DNA of 6,206 bases from Ardenticatenia bacterium (GCA_026984385.1 JALSSH010000616.1:1-6206), one strand, 5' to 3'; shown: positions 1 through 6,057, counted from the first letter of the stretch. The notes: generated by a model not told the origin, from the sequence alone. A program made the numbers and translations.

Positions 1-1
1 C

Positions 2-172
2 GCGCGGCTGGAAGCGGGCAATTTGCCGCTAGAGCAAGCGGTCAGTCTCTACGAGCAGGGGCAGGCGTTGGCGCGGCGCTGCGAAGAGCTGTTGGAAGCC
101 GCCGAGTTGCGCGTGCAACAAATTGACGACAACGGCGCGTTGCGCCCGCTGAAAGGCGCTTCGGAAAGCTGA
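2..172 (+). CDS. xseB: Exodeoxyribonuclease VII small subunit, C-terminal part (5' end outside window)
   Basis: The last 56 codons of an open frame run from the window edge to TGA at 170-172. The peptide contains LEAGNLPLEQAVSLYEQG followed by ALARRCEELLEAAELRVQQI, the signature of XseB: a short 'l-e-g-lpLe-al-lyE-G' helix pair followed by a helix rich in Arg, Glu and Leu ending in a-v-q. In the family, XseB (usually 60-85 residues) binds the large subunit XseA to form exonuclease VII, a cytoplasmic nuclease that degrades single-stranded DNA from both ends in repair and recombination. Roughly the first 15-25 residues are missing here, and xseA would be expected just upstream, outside the window. 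The tail after the conserved helix (DDNGALRPLKGASES) is short and hydrophilic, as is usual. Identification is by motif recognition only. Confidence 0.88.
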   Translation, partial: ARLEAGNLPLEQAVSLYEQGQALARRCEELLEAAELRVQQIDDNGALRPLKGASES

Positions 173-211
173 CGGTCACCCGCTCCCCGACCCGCGCCAA
201 CCTATTTCTGA

Positions 212-240
212 TAGTCGCGCACGCCCGTTCGGTGTACACT
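212..240 (+). promoter_or_regulatory. Weak candidate sigma-70 promoter for clpC
   Basis: TACACT (235-240) matches four of six -10 bases. TAGTCG (212-217), 17 bases upstream, matches only three of six -35 bases. A start near 247 would give a leader of about 100 nt before clpC. No CIRCE operator (TTAGCACTC with its inverted partner) and no CtsR heptad repeat is visible in the 173-349 gap, so the usual heat-shock repressors do not appear to act here. This is the best pair I found, not a firm call. Confidence 0.3.
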
Positions 241-261
241 CTTAGCAAGGGAGCATGTGGG

Positions 262-305
262 GAGCGCTCGGCTGGATGGGGCGCGTTTTGCAACGCGCGC
301 CGCTC
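262..305 (+). promoter_or_regulatory. Structured 5' leader of clpC (two-tier hairpin)
   Basis: GCGCGTT (281-287) and AACGCGC (292-298) form a perfect 7-bp stem with the loop TTGC. GAGCG (262-266) and CGCTC (301-305) can form an outer 5-bp stem around it. There is no T-run after it, so it is not an intrinsic terminator. It ends about 25 bases before the ribosome binding site AAGAGGG (331-337). It may stabilise the mRNA or affect translation; the sequence alone does not show which. Confidence 0.4.
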
Positions 306-349
306 GTGGAAACGTACTGTCACCGAGCAGAAGAGGGAATAAGCAAGCG

Positions 350-2842
350 ATGATGCGTTTTGAACGCTTTACCGAACGCGCACAAGATGCCGCCGTGCGC
401 GCCTATGAAATCTTGCAGCGCTACGGTCATAACCAGGTGGATACCGAACATATGCTGCTGGCGCTGTTGGAACAACCGGACGGCGTGATCCCGCAGATGC
501 TGGAAAAGATGGGCGTGGATCAGGCCACCATCCGCAAGCGCTTGGACGAAGTGCTGCGCGCCAGCCCCAAAGCCGCCATCTACGGTGGGGGCGCCGGGCA
601 GGTTTTCATCACGCCGCGCGTCAAGCGCGTGGTAGACCTCGCCAACGAAGAGGCTAATCGGCTCAAGGACGAGTACATCAGCACCGAACACCTTTTCTTG
701 GCAATCCTCAGCGAGCGCAGTACCGCTGTGGCGCGCATTCTGGCCGACGCAGGCATCACCAAAGCGCGCGTCTACGAGGCGATCAAGGAAATTCGCGGCG
801 GGCAGCGCGTCACCGACCCGCAAGCCGAATCGCGCTATCGCACGTTGGAAAAGTATAGCCGCGACCTGACCCAGCTCGCCGCCGAAGGCAAGCTCGACCC
901 GGTGATCGGGCGCGATGACGAGATTCTGCGCGTGATCCAAATCCTCAGCCGCCGCACCAAAAACAATCCGGTGCTCATCGGCGAGGCGGGCGTCGGCAAA
1001 ACGGCTATTGTGGAGGGGCTGGCGCAAAAGATCGCGGACGGCGACGTGCCGGAAATCCTGATGGGTAAGCGCGTGGTCAGTTTGGACCTGGGCGGCATGA
1101 TCGCGGGCAGCCGTTTTCGCGGCGAGTTCGAGGAGCGGCTCAAGGCCGCCATCGAGGAAATTCAGCGCTCCGAAGGGGAGATCATCCTCTTCATTGACGA
1201 GCTGCACCAAGTGGTCGGCGCGGGCGCGGCAAGCGGCGCGTTGGACGCCAGCAACATGATGAAGCCGGCCCTGGCGCGCGGCGAGCTAAACTGTATCGGC
1301 GCGACCACGCTCGACGAGTATCGCCAATACATCGAGCGCGACTCGGCCTTGGATCGGCGGTTTGCGCCCGTTTTCGTGGAAGAGCCGAGCGTCGAACAGA
1401 CCATCGAGATGTTGCGCGGGCTGCGCGACCGCTACGAAGCGCACCACAAGATCACCTACACGGAGGACGCGCTGATCGCCGCCGCACGGCTCAGCCATCG
1501 CTACGTCACTGAGCGCAAGTTGCCGGACAAAGCCATTGACCTCATGGACGAGGCCGCCTCCAAGTTGCGCGTGGCGCTCTATTCGATGCCGGATGATCTG
1601 AAGGCGATGAAACGCGAACTCGATCGGCTGACCGCCGAAGAAGAAGAGGCCAGCCTGAACACCGAATACGAGCGCGCGGCACGGCTCAAACAACAGCGTT
1701 TGCAGCTCCAAGGAGAATATGAGGCCGAACGCGAACGTTGGCAGCGCGAACACACGCTCGACGAGGTGGTGGACGCGGACGACATCGCCGAGGTGGTCGC
1801 CCAATGGACGGGTATCCCCGTCAGCCAGATGATGGAGACCGAGGCCGAGAAGCTCTTGCGCATGGAAGAAGAGCTGCAACAGCGCATCATCGGCCAAGAA
1901 GCCGCCGTCAGCGCGATTTCGGACGCTATTCGCCGCGCACGTAGCGGCTTGAAAGACCCCAAGCGTCCGATCGGCTCGTTTATCTTCTTGGGCAGCAGCG
2001 GCGTGGGCAAAACCGAGTTGGCAAAGGCGTTGGCCGAGTTCCTCTTTGACGACGAAGAGGCGCTGTTGCGCATTGACATGAGCGAATATCGTGAGCAGCA
2101 CACGGTCAGCCGCCTTTTCGGCGCGCCCCCGGGCTATGTGGGTTACGAGCAGGGCGGCCAGCTCACCGAAGCGGTGCGCCGCCGCCCCTACCGCGTGATC
2201 CTCTTCGACGAGATCGAAAAAGCGCATCCGGAAGTGTGGAACGCGCTTATGCAAATCCTCGAAGACGGGCGCATGACCGACGGGCAAGGACGCACAGTGG
2301 ACTTTCGGAACGCGGTCATCATTATGACCAGCAACCTCGGCACGGAATTCGCACGCAAGGGGGGCGCGTTGGGCTTTGCGCAAAACAACGATCCCGACGT
2401 GGTCGCCGACCACAAGAAAATCGAAGAAACGATGCGCAAAACCTTCCGCCCGGAGTTCCTCAACCGCATTGACGAGATTATCATCTTCCAGCCGCTGAGC
2501 TTGGACGACGTGCAAAAGATCGTGGACTTGCAAATGCACGAGATCGCCGAGCGACTGGAGGAACAAGGGCTGTACGTGGCGCTGACGGCAGAGGCCCGAC
2601 GACAGCTCGCAGAAGTGGGCTACGATCCGCAGTTCGGCGCGCGCCCGTTGCGCCGTGCGTTGCAGCGCTACGTCGAAAGCCCGCTCAGCGTGCGGCTGTT
2701 GCGCGGGGAGTTCCACGAAGGCGACCTGGTGGAAATTTACGTCAACGAAGAGGGGCACATTGACTTCCGCCGTGTGGAAGGCGGCAGCGTGCCGCCCGTG
2801 CGCCAAGAGCACCGCGAAGACATAGAAACGCACGCCGACTAA
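350..2842 (+). CDS. clpC: ATP-dependent Clp protease ATP-binding subunit ClpC (Hsp100 unfoldase)
   Basis: An 830-residue two-ring AAA+ unfoldase that would use ATP to unfold substrates and feed them into the ClpP protease in the cytoplasm. Domains in order: two Clp-N repeats (about 1-150), first ATPase domain with Walker A GEAGVGKT (211-218), Walker B D283/E284 and arginine finger pair R336-R337; a short coiled middle domain (about 415-470); second ATPase domain with Walker A GSSGVGKT (548-555), Walker B VILFDE (616-621), sensor-1 TSN (660-662) and sensor-2 GARPLRR (763-769). The middle segment is about 55 residues, as in ClpC, not the roughly 120 of ClpB. LGF at 674-676 lies where ClpC and ClpA carry the ClpP-docking loop, so a protease partner is expected. 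I chose the start at 350 because MMRFERFTERA is the family N-terminus and AAGAGGG (331-337) lies upstream. The frame stays open back to 257, but that extension looks non-native. No ctsR or mcsAB genes adjoin it. Confidence 0.95.
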   Translation: MMRFERFTERAQDAAVRAYEILQRYGHNQVDTEHMLLALLEQPDGVIPQMLEKMGVDQATIRKRLDEVLRASPKAAIYGGGAGQVFITPRVKRVVDLANEEANRLKDEYISTEHLFLAILSERSTAVARILADAGITKARVYEAIKEIRGGQRVTDPQAESRYRTLEKYSRDLTQLAAEGKLDPVIGRDDEILRVIQILSRRTKNNPVLIGEAGVGKTAIVEGLAQKIADGDVPEILMGKRVVSLDLGGMIAGSRFRGEFEERLKAAIEEIQRSEGEIILFIDELHQVVGAGAASGALDASNMMKPALARGELNCIGATTLDEYRQYIERDSALDRRFAPVFVEEPSVEQTIEMLRGLRDRYEAHHKITYTEDALIAAARLSHRYVTERKLPDKAIDLMDEAASKLRVALYSMPDDLKAMKRELDRLTAEEEEASLNTEYERAARLKQQRLQLQGEYEAERERWQREHTLDEVVDADDIAEVVAQWTGIPVSQMMETEAEKLLRMEEELQQRIIGQEAAVSAISDAIRRARSGLKDPKRPIGSFIFLGSSGVGKTELAKALAEFLFDDEEALLRIDMSEYREQHTVSRLFGAPPGYVGYEQGGQLTEAVRRRPYRVILFDEIEKAHPEVWNALMQILEDGRMTDGQGRTVDFRNAVIIMTSNLGTEFARKGGALGFAQNNDPDVVADHKKIEETMRKTFRPEFLNRIDEIIIFQPLSLDDVQKIVDLQMHEIAERLEEQGLYVALTAEARRQLAEVGYDPQFGARPLRRALQRYVESPLSVRLLRGEFHEGDLVEIYVNEEGHIDFRRVEGGSVPPVRQEHREDIETHAD

Positions 2843-2863
2843 ACTCGTTCGCTCCACAAACAC

Positions 2864-2899
2864 AAACGCCCCGCCGATGTTTCGGGGGGGGCGTTTTTT
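2864..2899 (+). terminator. Rho-independent terminator after clpC, probably bidirectional
   Basis: AAACGCCCC (2864-2872) pairs with GGGGCGTTT (2888-2896). The stem can continue inwards through C2874-C2875 with G2885-G2886 after a G-G mismatch. It is followed by a T-run reaching 2899. It begins 21 bases after the clpC stop codon. On the opposite strand the same stem is followed by a less pure T-rich stretch (TTTGTGTTTGTG), so it may also end the convergent lipoprotein transcript, whose stop is only 18 bases away. Confidence 0.85.
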
Positions 2900-2916
2900 G
2901 TGTAAGGGGGACGGCG

Positions 2917-3603
2917 CTATTTGAGCGTGGCCTCGTGCACGGTCAGATCGTCGAAGGTCACGCTTACTTCTGCGCCCTTTGCCGCGCCCGCCACCAAAGC
3001 GATCTGGCCGTCACGGGCGTAGCGGCTGTCTTGCACCTCGCCCAAAAACTCGCCGTTGACGTAAAGCGCCAGGTAATCGTCTACGCAAACCGCGCGCAAC
3101 GTGTTGGTTGCCCGCCCCTGGTGGATGCGGTCGGTCTGATGCCATTCCAAGATAAAATCCAGGCTGCGGCGGGAAAGGTCCGCGATGCCGTAATGCCCGT
3201 CCCCGCTGATAAGCAACACATAGCCGCTCACGTCGCCGCGCTCGTCGGTGACGATACGGCAACCGACGCCGTAGAGATTATCCTTGTCGGCGCTGAGTTG
3301 CTCGGTGGTGACTTCCACGACCACGTTTTCATACTCACCGCCGCCCAGCCCCCAGACGAGCGAGGGGTTGTCTTCGGCGCGATAGTCAATGCGGTAGCGC
3401 CCGTCGGCCACCGTCAGCACGGCGGCGGGTGTTTCGGCGTCTGGGGGATAGCGGCCCTCTTCCCATTGGCCGCTCTGCTCAAAGTCCACGCGCAAAAGCT
3501 CTGCGCCCTGTTGCACCTCACGAGACGGAACGCCGTTGCCGCAAGCGGTCAACAGCCCGCCCAACAACATGGCCCCAACGACCAGCCAAAAACGTTTTTG
3601 CAT
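2917..3603 (-). CDS. Secreted lipoprotein with concanavalin A/LamG-like jelly-roll domain
   Basis: A 228-residue protein with a lipoprotein signal: MQKR, a hydrophobic stretch (about 6-17), then the lipobox LTAC with Cys21 as the predicted lipid anchor. The rest (about 36-228) reads as a beta-sandwich: GRYRIDY (68-74), a 'VVVEVTTEQLSADKDNLYGVGCR' type strand pair (94-116), GYVLLISGDGHYGI (127-140), NTLRAVCVDDYLALYVNGEFLGEV (167-190) and FDDLTV (217-222). This pattern occurs in concanavalin A-like/DUF1080-type domains that bind or surround carbohydrate, frequent in Chloroflexota lipoproteins and receptor kinases. No catalytic residues can be named, so a binding or structural role outside the membrane is an inference. 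The ATG at 3603 is chosen because it starts the signal peptide and is preceded by a strong ribosome binding site, AGGAGAGGG (3618-3610), six bases away. Longer in-frame starts run through the tRNA gene and are not credible. Two further cysteines (C115, C173) could form a disulfide. Confidence 0.82.
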   Translation of the reverse strand: MQKRFWLVVGAMLLGGLLTACGNGVPSREVQQGAELLRVDFEQSGQWEEGRYPPDAETPAAVLTVADGRYRIDYRAEDNPSLVWGLGGGEYENVVVEVTTEQLSADKDNLYGVGCRIVTDERGDVSGYVLLISGDGHYGIADLSRRSLDFILEWHQTDRIHQGRATNTLRAVCVDDYLALYVNGEFLGEVQDSRYARDGQIALVAGAAKGAEVSVTFDDLTVHEATLK

Positions 3604-3609
3604 GGTGTG

Positions 3610-3658
3610 CCCTCTCCTAGAACCGAGAGGGGCGGCCCGCTCTATGGACACCGCCCCC
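3610..3658 (-). promoter_or_regulatory. Competing hairpins in the lipoprotein mRNA leader, one hiding the ribosome binding site
   Basis: Read on the minus strand, CCCTCTC (3631-3625) pairs perfectly over 7 bp with GAGAGGG (3616-3610), with an 8-base loop. The second arm is the body of the ribosome binding site of the lipoprotein gene. Upstream, GGGGCGG (3657-3651) pairs perfectly with CCGCCCC (3635-3629), extendable by a G-U pair. The two stems share bases 3629-3631, so they compete: forming the upstream stem would weaken the occluding one. The arrangement resembles a translational switch, but no known riboswitch class is recognised. Confidence 0.4.
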
Positions 3659-3689
3659 TGCTGCCTCAGCCGCGTTATATGGGTGTTGA

Positions 3690-3762
3690 CGCCCCCGGAC
3701 GGACTCGAACCGCCGACGCCAGGTTTAGGAAACCTGCGCTCTTTCCTCTGAGCTACGGGGGC
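3690..3762 (-). tRNA. tRNA-Arg, anticodon CCU (reads AGG)
   Basis: The complete cloverleaf can be drawn by hand. The acceptor stem is GCCCCCG (3762-3756) with CGGGGGC (3697-3691), 7 of 7 pairs. The D stem is GCTC (3753-3750) with GAGC (3741-3738) around an 8-base loop. The anticodon stem is CAGGT (3736-3732) with ACCTG (3724-3720) and loop TTCCTAA, which puts CCT at positions 34-36 (3729-3727). The variable loop is 5 bases. The T arm is GGCGG TTCGAGT CCGTC with one G-U pair. The discriminator base is G (3690). CCA is not encoded, so it must be added after transcription. AGG is rare in the neighbouring genes (none seen in frame in clpC; one at codon 261 of the HAD gene), so this is a minor-codon tRNA. 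Confidence 0.95.
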
Positions 3763-3773
3763 TTCCGGCGTAG

Positions 3774-3803
3774 AGTTTACAGCAATCCCCGCGCGTTTGA
3801 CAA
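3774..3803 (-). promoter_or_regulatory. Candidate promoter for tRNA-Arg (and probably the lipoprotein gene)
   Basis: On the minus strand TTGTCA (3803-3798, five of six -35 bases) is followed after 18 bases by TAAACT (3779-3774, four of six -10 bases). Initiation about seven bases further on would leave a leader of only a few bases before the tRNA 5' end at 3762, as is common for tRNA genes. No T-run terminator separates the tRNA from the lipoprotein gene 86 bases downstream, so read-through is plausible. The minus-strand hexamer TATAAC (3679-3674) could act as a separate -10 for the lipoprotein, but no matching -35 is visible. Confidence 0.55.
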
Positions 3804-3834
3804 GACACAAGCGCTGGGTTTGAACTGGCGCAAG

Positions 3835-3864
3835 CTGGCAGCGGCGGGCCACTCATGCTAGAGT
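3835..3864 (+). promoter_or_regulatory. Extended -10 promoter for the HAD/kinase/amidase operon
   Basis: TAGAGT (3859-3864, four of six -10 bases) is preceded by the extended element TGC (3856-3858) and by CTGGCA (3835-3840, four of six -35 bases) at an 18-base spacing. Transcription would begin near 3871, giving a leader of about 35 bases. A perfect TTGACA also lies at 3797-3802, but I see no good -10 at 16-18 bases from it, and it coincides with the divergent tRNA promoter's -35. Confidence 0.5.
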
Positions 3865-3905
3865 GGTGAGCTGCGGAACATGGAAGAGATGCGAAGGAAA
3901 CGGGT

Positions 3906-4706
3906 ATGCTCAAGGCGATTTTATTTGATCTGGATCACACGTTGATCGATTGGAGCGCGGCGGAATCTTGGGACGAGTTTTTGCGGCGGCGTTTTGAGCC
4001 GGTGTGGGACTTTGTGCACGAGAACATCCACCCGCTTTACGACGCCACCTTAGACGATATGCTGGTTTCGTTTTCGTTTATGTTGCGCACGGCTTGGCAC
4101 AGCGGCACGCGTACATTGATCGCGCCGAATTTCCCGCATGTGTTGCGGGAAACGCTGGCAACGTTGGGCGTGCCGCCGGAGCGTGTGGACGTGGCGGAAG
4201 TGATGAACGTTTTTCGCTGGCAACCGATGTTGGGCGAGCGGGTGTATCCGGATGTGATGGAGGTTTTGCCCCAATTGACGGCGCAAGGGCTGGAGTTGGG
4301 CTTAGTGACCAACGCTTCTGCCCCGATGCGCTATCGGGATCGGGAACTGGCGGCGTTCGGCTTGTTGGACTATTTCCCGCGCTGCCGTGTCGCGGCGACG
4401 GAAGTGGGCTATTTGAAGCCGCACCGCGCTATTTTCCGGCGTGCGCTGGATATGTTGGGGGTGATGCCGCACGAGGCGGTTTTTGTAGGCGACAACCTGG
4501 AAGCGGACATCCGAGGGGCGCAACGGGCGGGCATGCTCGCGGTGTTGCGCGCCCATGAGGGCGTGTTGGACCAGTGGGCAAGCGACGCGCCGGGCGTGCA
4601 ACCGGACGGCACGATCCGCACACTGCACGAGTTGCCCGCTTTGTTAGATGGATGGTTTCCGCATTGGCGGAACAACGGGCACAACAGGCGCGGAGCGAGC
4701 ACATGA
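3906..4706 (+). CDS. HAD-superfamily hydrolase, subfamily IA (probable small-molecule phosphatase)
   Basis: A 266-residue cytoplasmic HAD hydrolase. All four family motifs are visible: motif I FDLDHT with nucleophile D8 and acid/base D10; motif II LVTNAS with T135; motif III K171 in YLKPHRAIF; motif IV VGDNLEADIRGA with D196 and D201 as metal ligands. Residues about 16-110 form a helical C1 cap, typical of subfamily IA, which usually dephosphorylates sugar phosphates, phosphoglycolate, nucleotides or similar metabolites. The substrate cannot be read from the sequence. Start codon: AAGGA (3894-3898) lies seven bases upstream and motif I starts at residue 7, as usual. Its TGA overlaps the ATG of the next gene (ATGA), implying translational coupling with the kinase-like protein. 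The last eight residues (HNRRGAST) are an unconserved-looking tail. Family assignment is firm; specific function is unknown. Confidence 0.9.
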   Translation: MLKAILFDLDHTLIDWSAAESWDEFLRRRFEPVWDFVHENIHPLYDATLDDMLVSFSFMLRTAWHSGTRTLIAPNFPHVLRETLATLGVPPERVDVAEVMNVFRWQPMLGERVYPDVMEVLPQLTAQGLELGLVTNASAPMRYRDRELAAFGLLDYFPRCRVAATEVGYLKPHRAIFRRALDMLGVMPHEAVFVGDNLEADIRGAQRAGMLAVLRAHEGVLDQWASDAPGVQPDGTIRTLHELPALLDGWFPHWRNNGHNRRGAST

Positions 4707-5239
4707 CGCTTTTTGAGACGGCCCCCTATCAAAACTTGATCCTGACCGGCGCGATGGGGGTGGGCAAAACATCGATAGGGCGGGCGGTAGCACGGCGTTT
4801 GCACGCCGAGTTTTTCGACTTGGAAAACGAAATTTTGGCGCGCGAGGGACAATCAGCGGAAGAGATCCGCGAGACCTTCGGCGAAACACGGCTGCGCACG
4901 TTGGAAGCGGAGTTGCTCCACGACTTGACGCTGCACCGCTACGCGGTGTTGGCCGTCACCGGCCCGACGATGTTGGACACGACCAATCGTGAGCGGCTGG
5001 CGAGTTCCGGCGTGGTGTTGTGTTTGACATGTGCGCTCAACGAGATTTTGCGGCGGATGCACGTGGCGCGCGGGGCCTGGTTTCACGATCCGGCGCATCG
5101 TGGAGCGTTGCTCAGCCGTTTGCGGCGCGAGCTGGCCGTCAACGCGCTGGATTTGCCGCAACTGGATACCACCAGCCTCTCACTTGAGCAAACCACCGCC
5201 GCCGTGATAGAGTTCTGGTTGGAGCACGCACAGCTCTAG
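4703..5239 (+). CDS. Shikimate-kinase-like P-loop protein with altered substrate site
   Basis: A 178-residue protein with the fold signature of shikimate kinase: Walker A GAMGVGKT (16-23), then FFDLENEI (37-44), GQSAEEI (49-55), GE with R65 and E68 downstream, and a lid-like segment about 120-135. Family length is about 165-190, so it is full-length. In true shikimate kinases the sugar acid is held by D-x-D, an arginine, and a GGG loop. Here the first Asp is D39 but the second is E41; R65 is kept; and the GGG loop reads TGP (86-88). The RPLL lid motif is also absent (ARGAWFHDP instead). I infer an ATP-binding kinase acting on something other than shikimate, or a degenerate relative; shikimate kinase itself is the alternative and the likely automatic label. 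ATG at 4703 is chosen because it overlaps the HAD stop by four bases and places the P-loop at the usual distance. The frame stays open upstream to 4574, but only inside the HAD gene. Confidence 0.75.
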   Translation: MTLFETAPYQNLILTGAMGVGKTSIGRAVARRLHAEFFDLENEILAREGQSAEEIRETFGETRLRTLEAELLHDLTLHRYAVLAVTGPTMLDTTNRERLASSGVVLCLTCALNEILRRMHVARGAWFHDPAHRGALLSRLRRELAVNALDLPQLDTTSLSLEQTTAAVIEFWLEHAQL

Positions 5240-5277
5240 CCGATAGATGGACCGTTAAGCGAACGAAAGGGCGGGTT

Positions 5278-6057
5278 ATGAGCACACTCACCGTATCGCT
5301 GGTACAAATGGACGTGCGAAAGGGAATGCCGCGCGCCAACTGGTCGCGGATGCAAGAGGCCGTCGCCGAAGCAGCGCGACGTGGCGCGGATGTGGTCGTG
5401 TTGCCGGAGCTGTGGGAAGCGGGCACGGCTTACGAGAAGGGACGCGAGATCGCCAGCTCGCTGAGCGGGGGGCTTTTTGCGCAGGTGGTCGCGCTGGCGC
5501 GCCAACATCATGTGTTCATTTTCGGCTCGCTGTATGAAAAACGCGGACAGGGCCTCTACAACACGTTGGCGGTTGTTTCTCCGCGTAGCGGCATTTTGGG
5601 CGCGTATCGCAAGATGCACCTCTTTTCGTTGATGGGCGAGGACAAGTGGATGCAAGCCGGTGAAGCCCCTTTGGCCTTGGAGCTTCCTTGGGGGCGGAGC
5701 GGCTTTGCCATTTGCTACGATCTGCGCTTTCCGGAGCTTTTCCGTCGCTATGCGGATGACGGCGTGGCGCTGGTCTTTTTGCCGATGGCCTGGCCCCATC
5801 CGCGTTTGGCGCACTTCCGCACGCTGATCCGCGCGCGAGCAATCGAGAACCAGTGTTATATGGTCGCGGTGAACCGTGCGGGGCGTGATGAGGACGACGG
5901 AACGCATTATTTCGGGCATTCGTGCGTGATAGACCCCTGGGGGGAGCCGGTGGTCGAAGCGGGAGAGGACGCTTGCCATTTGACGGTCACGATTGACTTA
6001 GAGCGTGTAAAAGCGGTGCGGCGACAATTGCCGGCCTTGCGGGATCGGCGGCTGTGA
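5278..6057 (+). CDS. Carbon-nitrogen hydrolase of the nitrilase superfamily, omega-amidase (Nit2/YafV)-like
   Basis: A 259-residue cytoplasmic amidase. The catalytic triad of the superfamily is present: E44 in LPELW, K112 in YRKMHLF, and nucleophile C146 in ICYDLRFPE. Further family blocks are LPMAWP-HPR-AHF (168-180), ARAIENQCYMVAVNRAG (186-202) and YFGHSCVIDPWGE (211-223). The KMHLF-S-GE and CYDLRFPELFR patterns resemble omega-amidases, which hydrolyse alpha-ketoglutaramate and alpha-ketosuccinamate to the keto acid and ammonia in glutamine transamination and methionine salvage. The related Nit1 branch (deaminated glutathione amidase) is the main alternative. Length matches the family. AAAGG (5266-5270) lies seven bases before the ATG. 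The gap to the kinase-like gene is 38 bases with no terminator, so it is probably in the same operon. Reaction class is well supported; exact substrate is an inference. Confidence 0.87.
   Translation: MSTLTVSLVQMDVRKGMPRANWSRMQEAVAEAARRGADVVVLPELWEAGTAYEKGREIASSLSGGLFAQVVALARQHHVFIFGSLYEKRGQGLYNTLAVVSPRSGILGAYRKMHLFSLMGEDKWMQAGEAPLALELPWGRSGFAICYDLRFPELFRRYADDGVALVFLPMAWPHPRLAHFRTLIRARAIENQCYMVAVNRAGRDEDDGTHYFGHSCVIDPWGEPVVEAGEDACHLTVTIDLERVKAVRRQLPALRDRRL

Noticed and set aside
236..256. Possible CIRCE-like element near CTCTTAGCAAGGGAG
   Set aside because: It shares TTAGCA with the CIRCE arm, but the order and the inverted partner are wrong and the symmetry is only three bases.
257..349. 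Upstream extension of clpC to an ATG at 257
   Set aside because: The extra 31 residues are Arg/Ala-rich, include the leader hairpin and the ribosome binding site, and precede a perfect family N-terminus (MMRFERFTERA).
1286..2863. Long open frame of 525 codons on the minus strand across clpC
   Set aside because: It is an antisense shadow caused by GC-rich codon use in clpC; the composition (many His, Ala, Leu, Val) and lack of any domain argue against a gene. The same applies to the 296-codon antisense frame at 320-1210.
3604..3852. N-terminal extension of the lipoprotein on the minus strand
   Set aside because: It would translate the tRNA and bury the lipobox in the middle of the protein; the ATG at 3603 has a strong ribosome binding site and a normal signal peptide.
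2935..3861. 308-codon plus-strand frame across the lipoprotein and tRNA
   Set aside because: It reads antisense through a gene with a clear signal peptide and then through the tRNA, giving the familiar false peptide PGRTRTADARFRKPALFPL produced by tRNA genes.
4574..4702. Earlier start for the kinase-like gene
   Set aside because: The 43 added residues lie inside the HAD gene, are Arg-rich and non-family; the ATGA overlap at 4703 gives the usual distance to the P-loop.
5236..5979. 247-codon antisense frame over the amidase gene
   Set aside because: It is the shadow of a gene with a complete Glu-Lys-Cys triad; no domain is visible in the antisense peptide.
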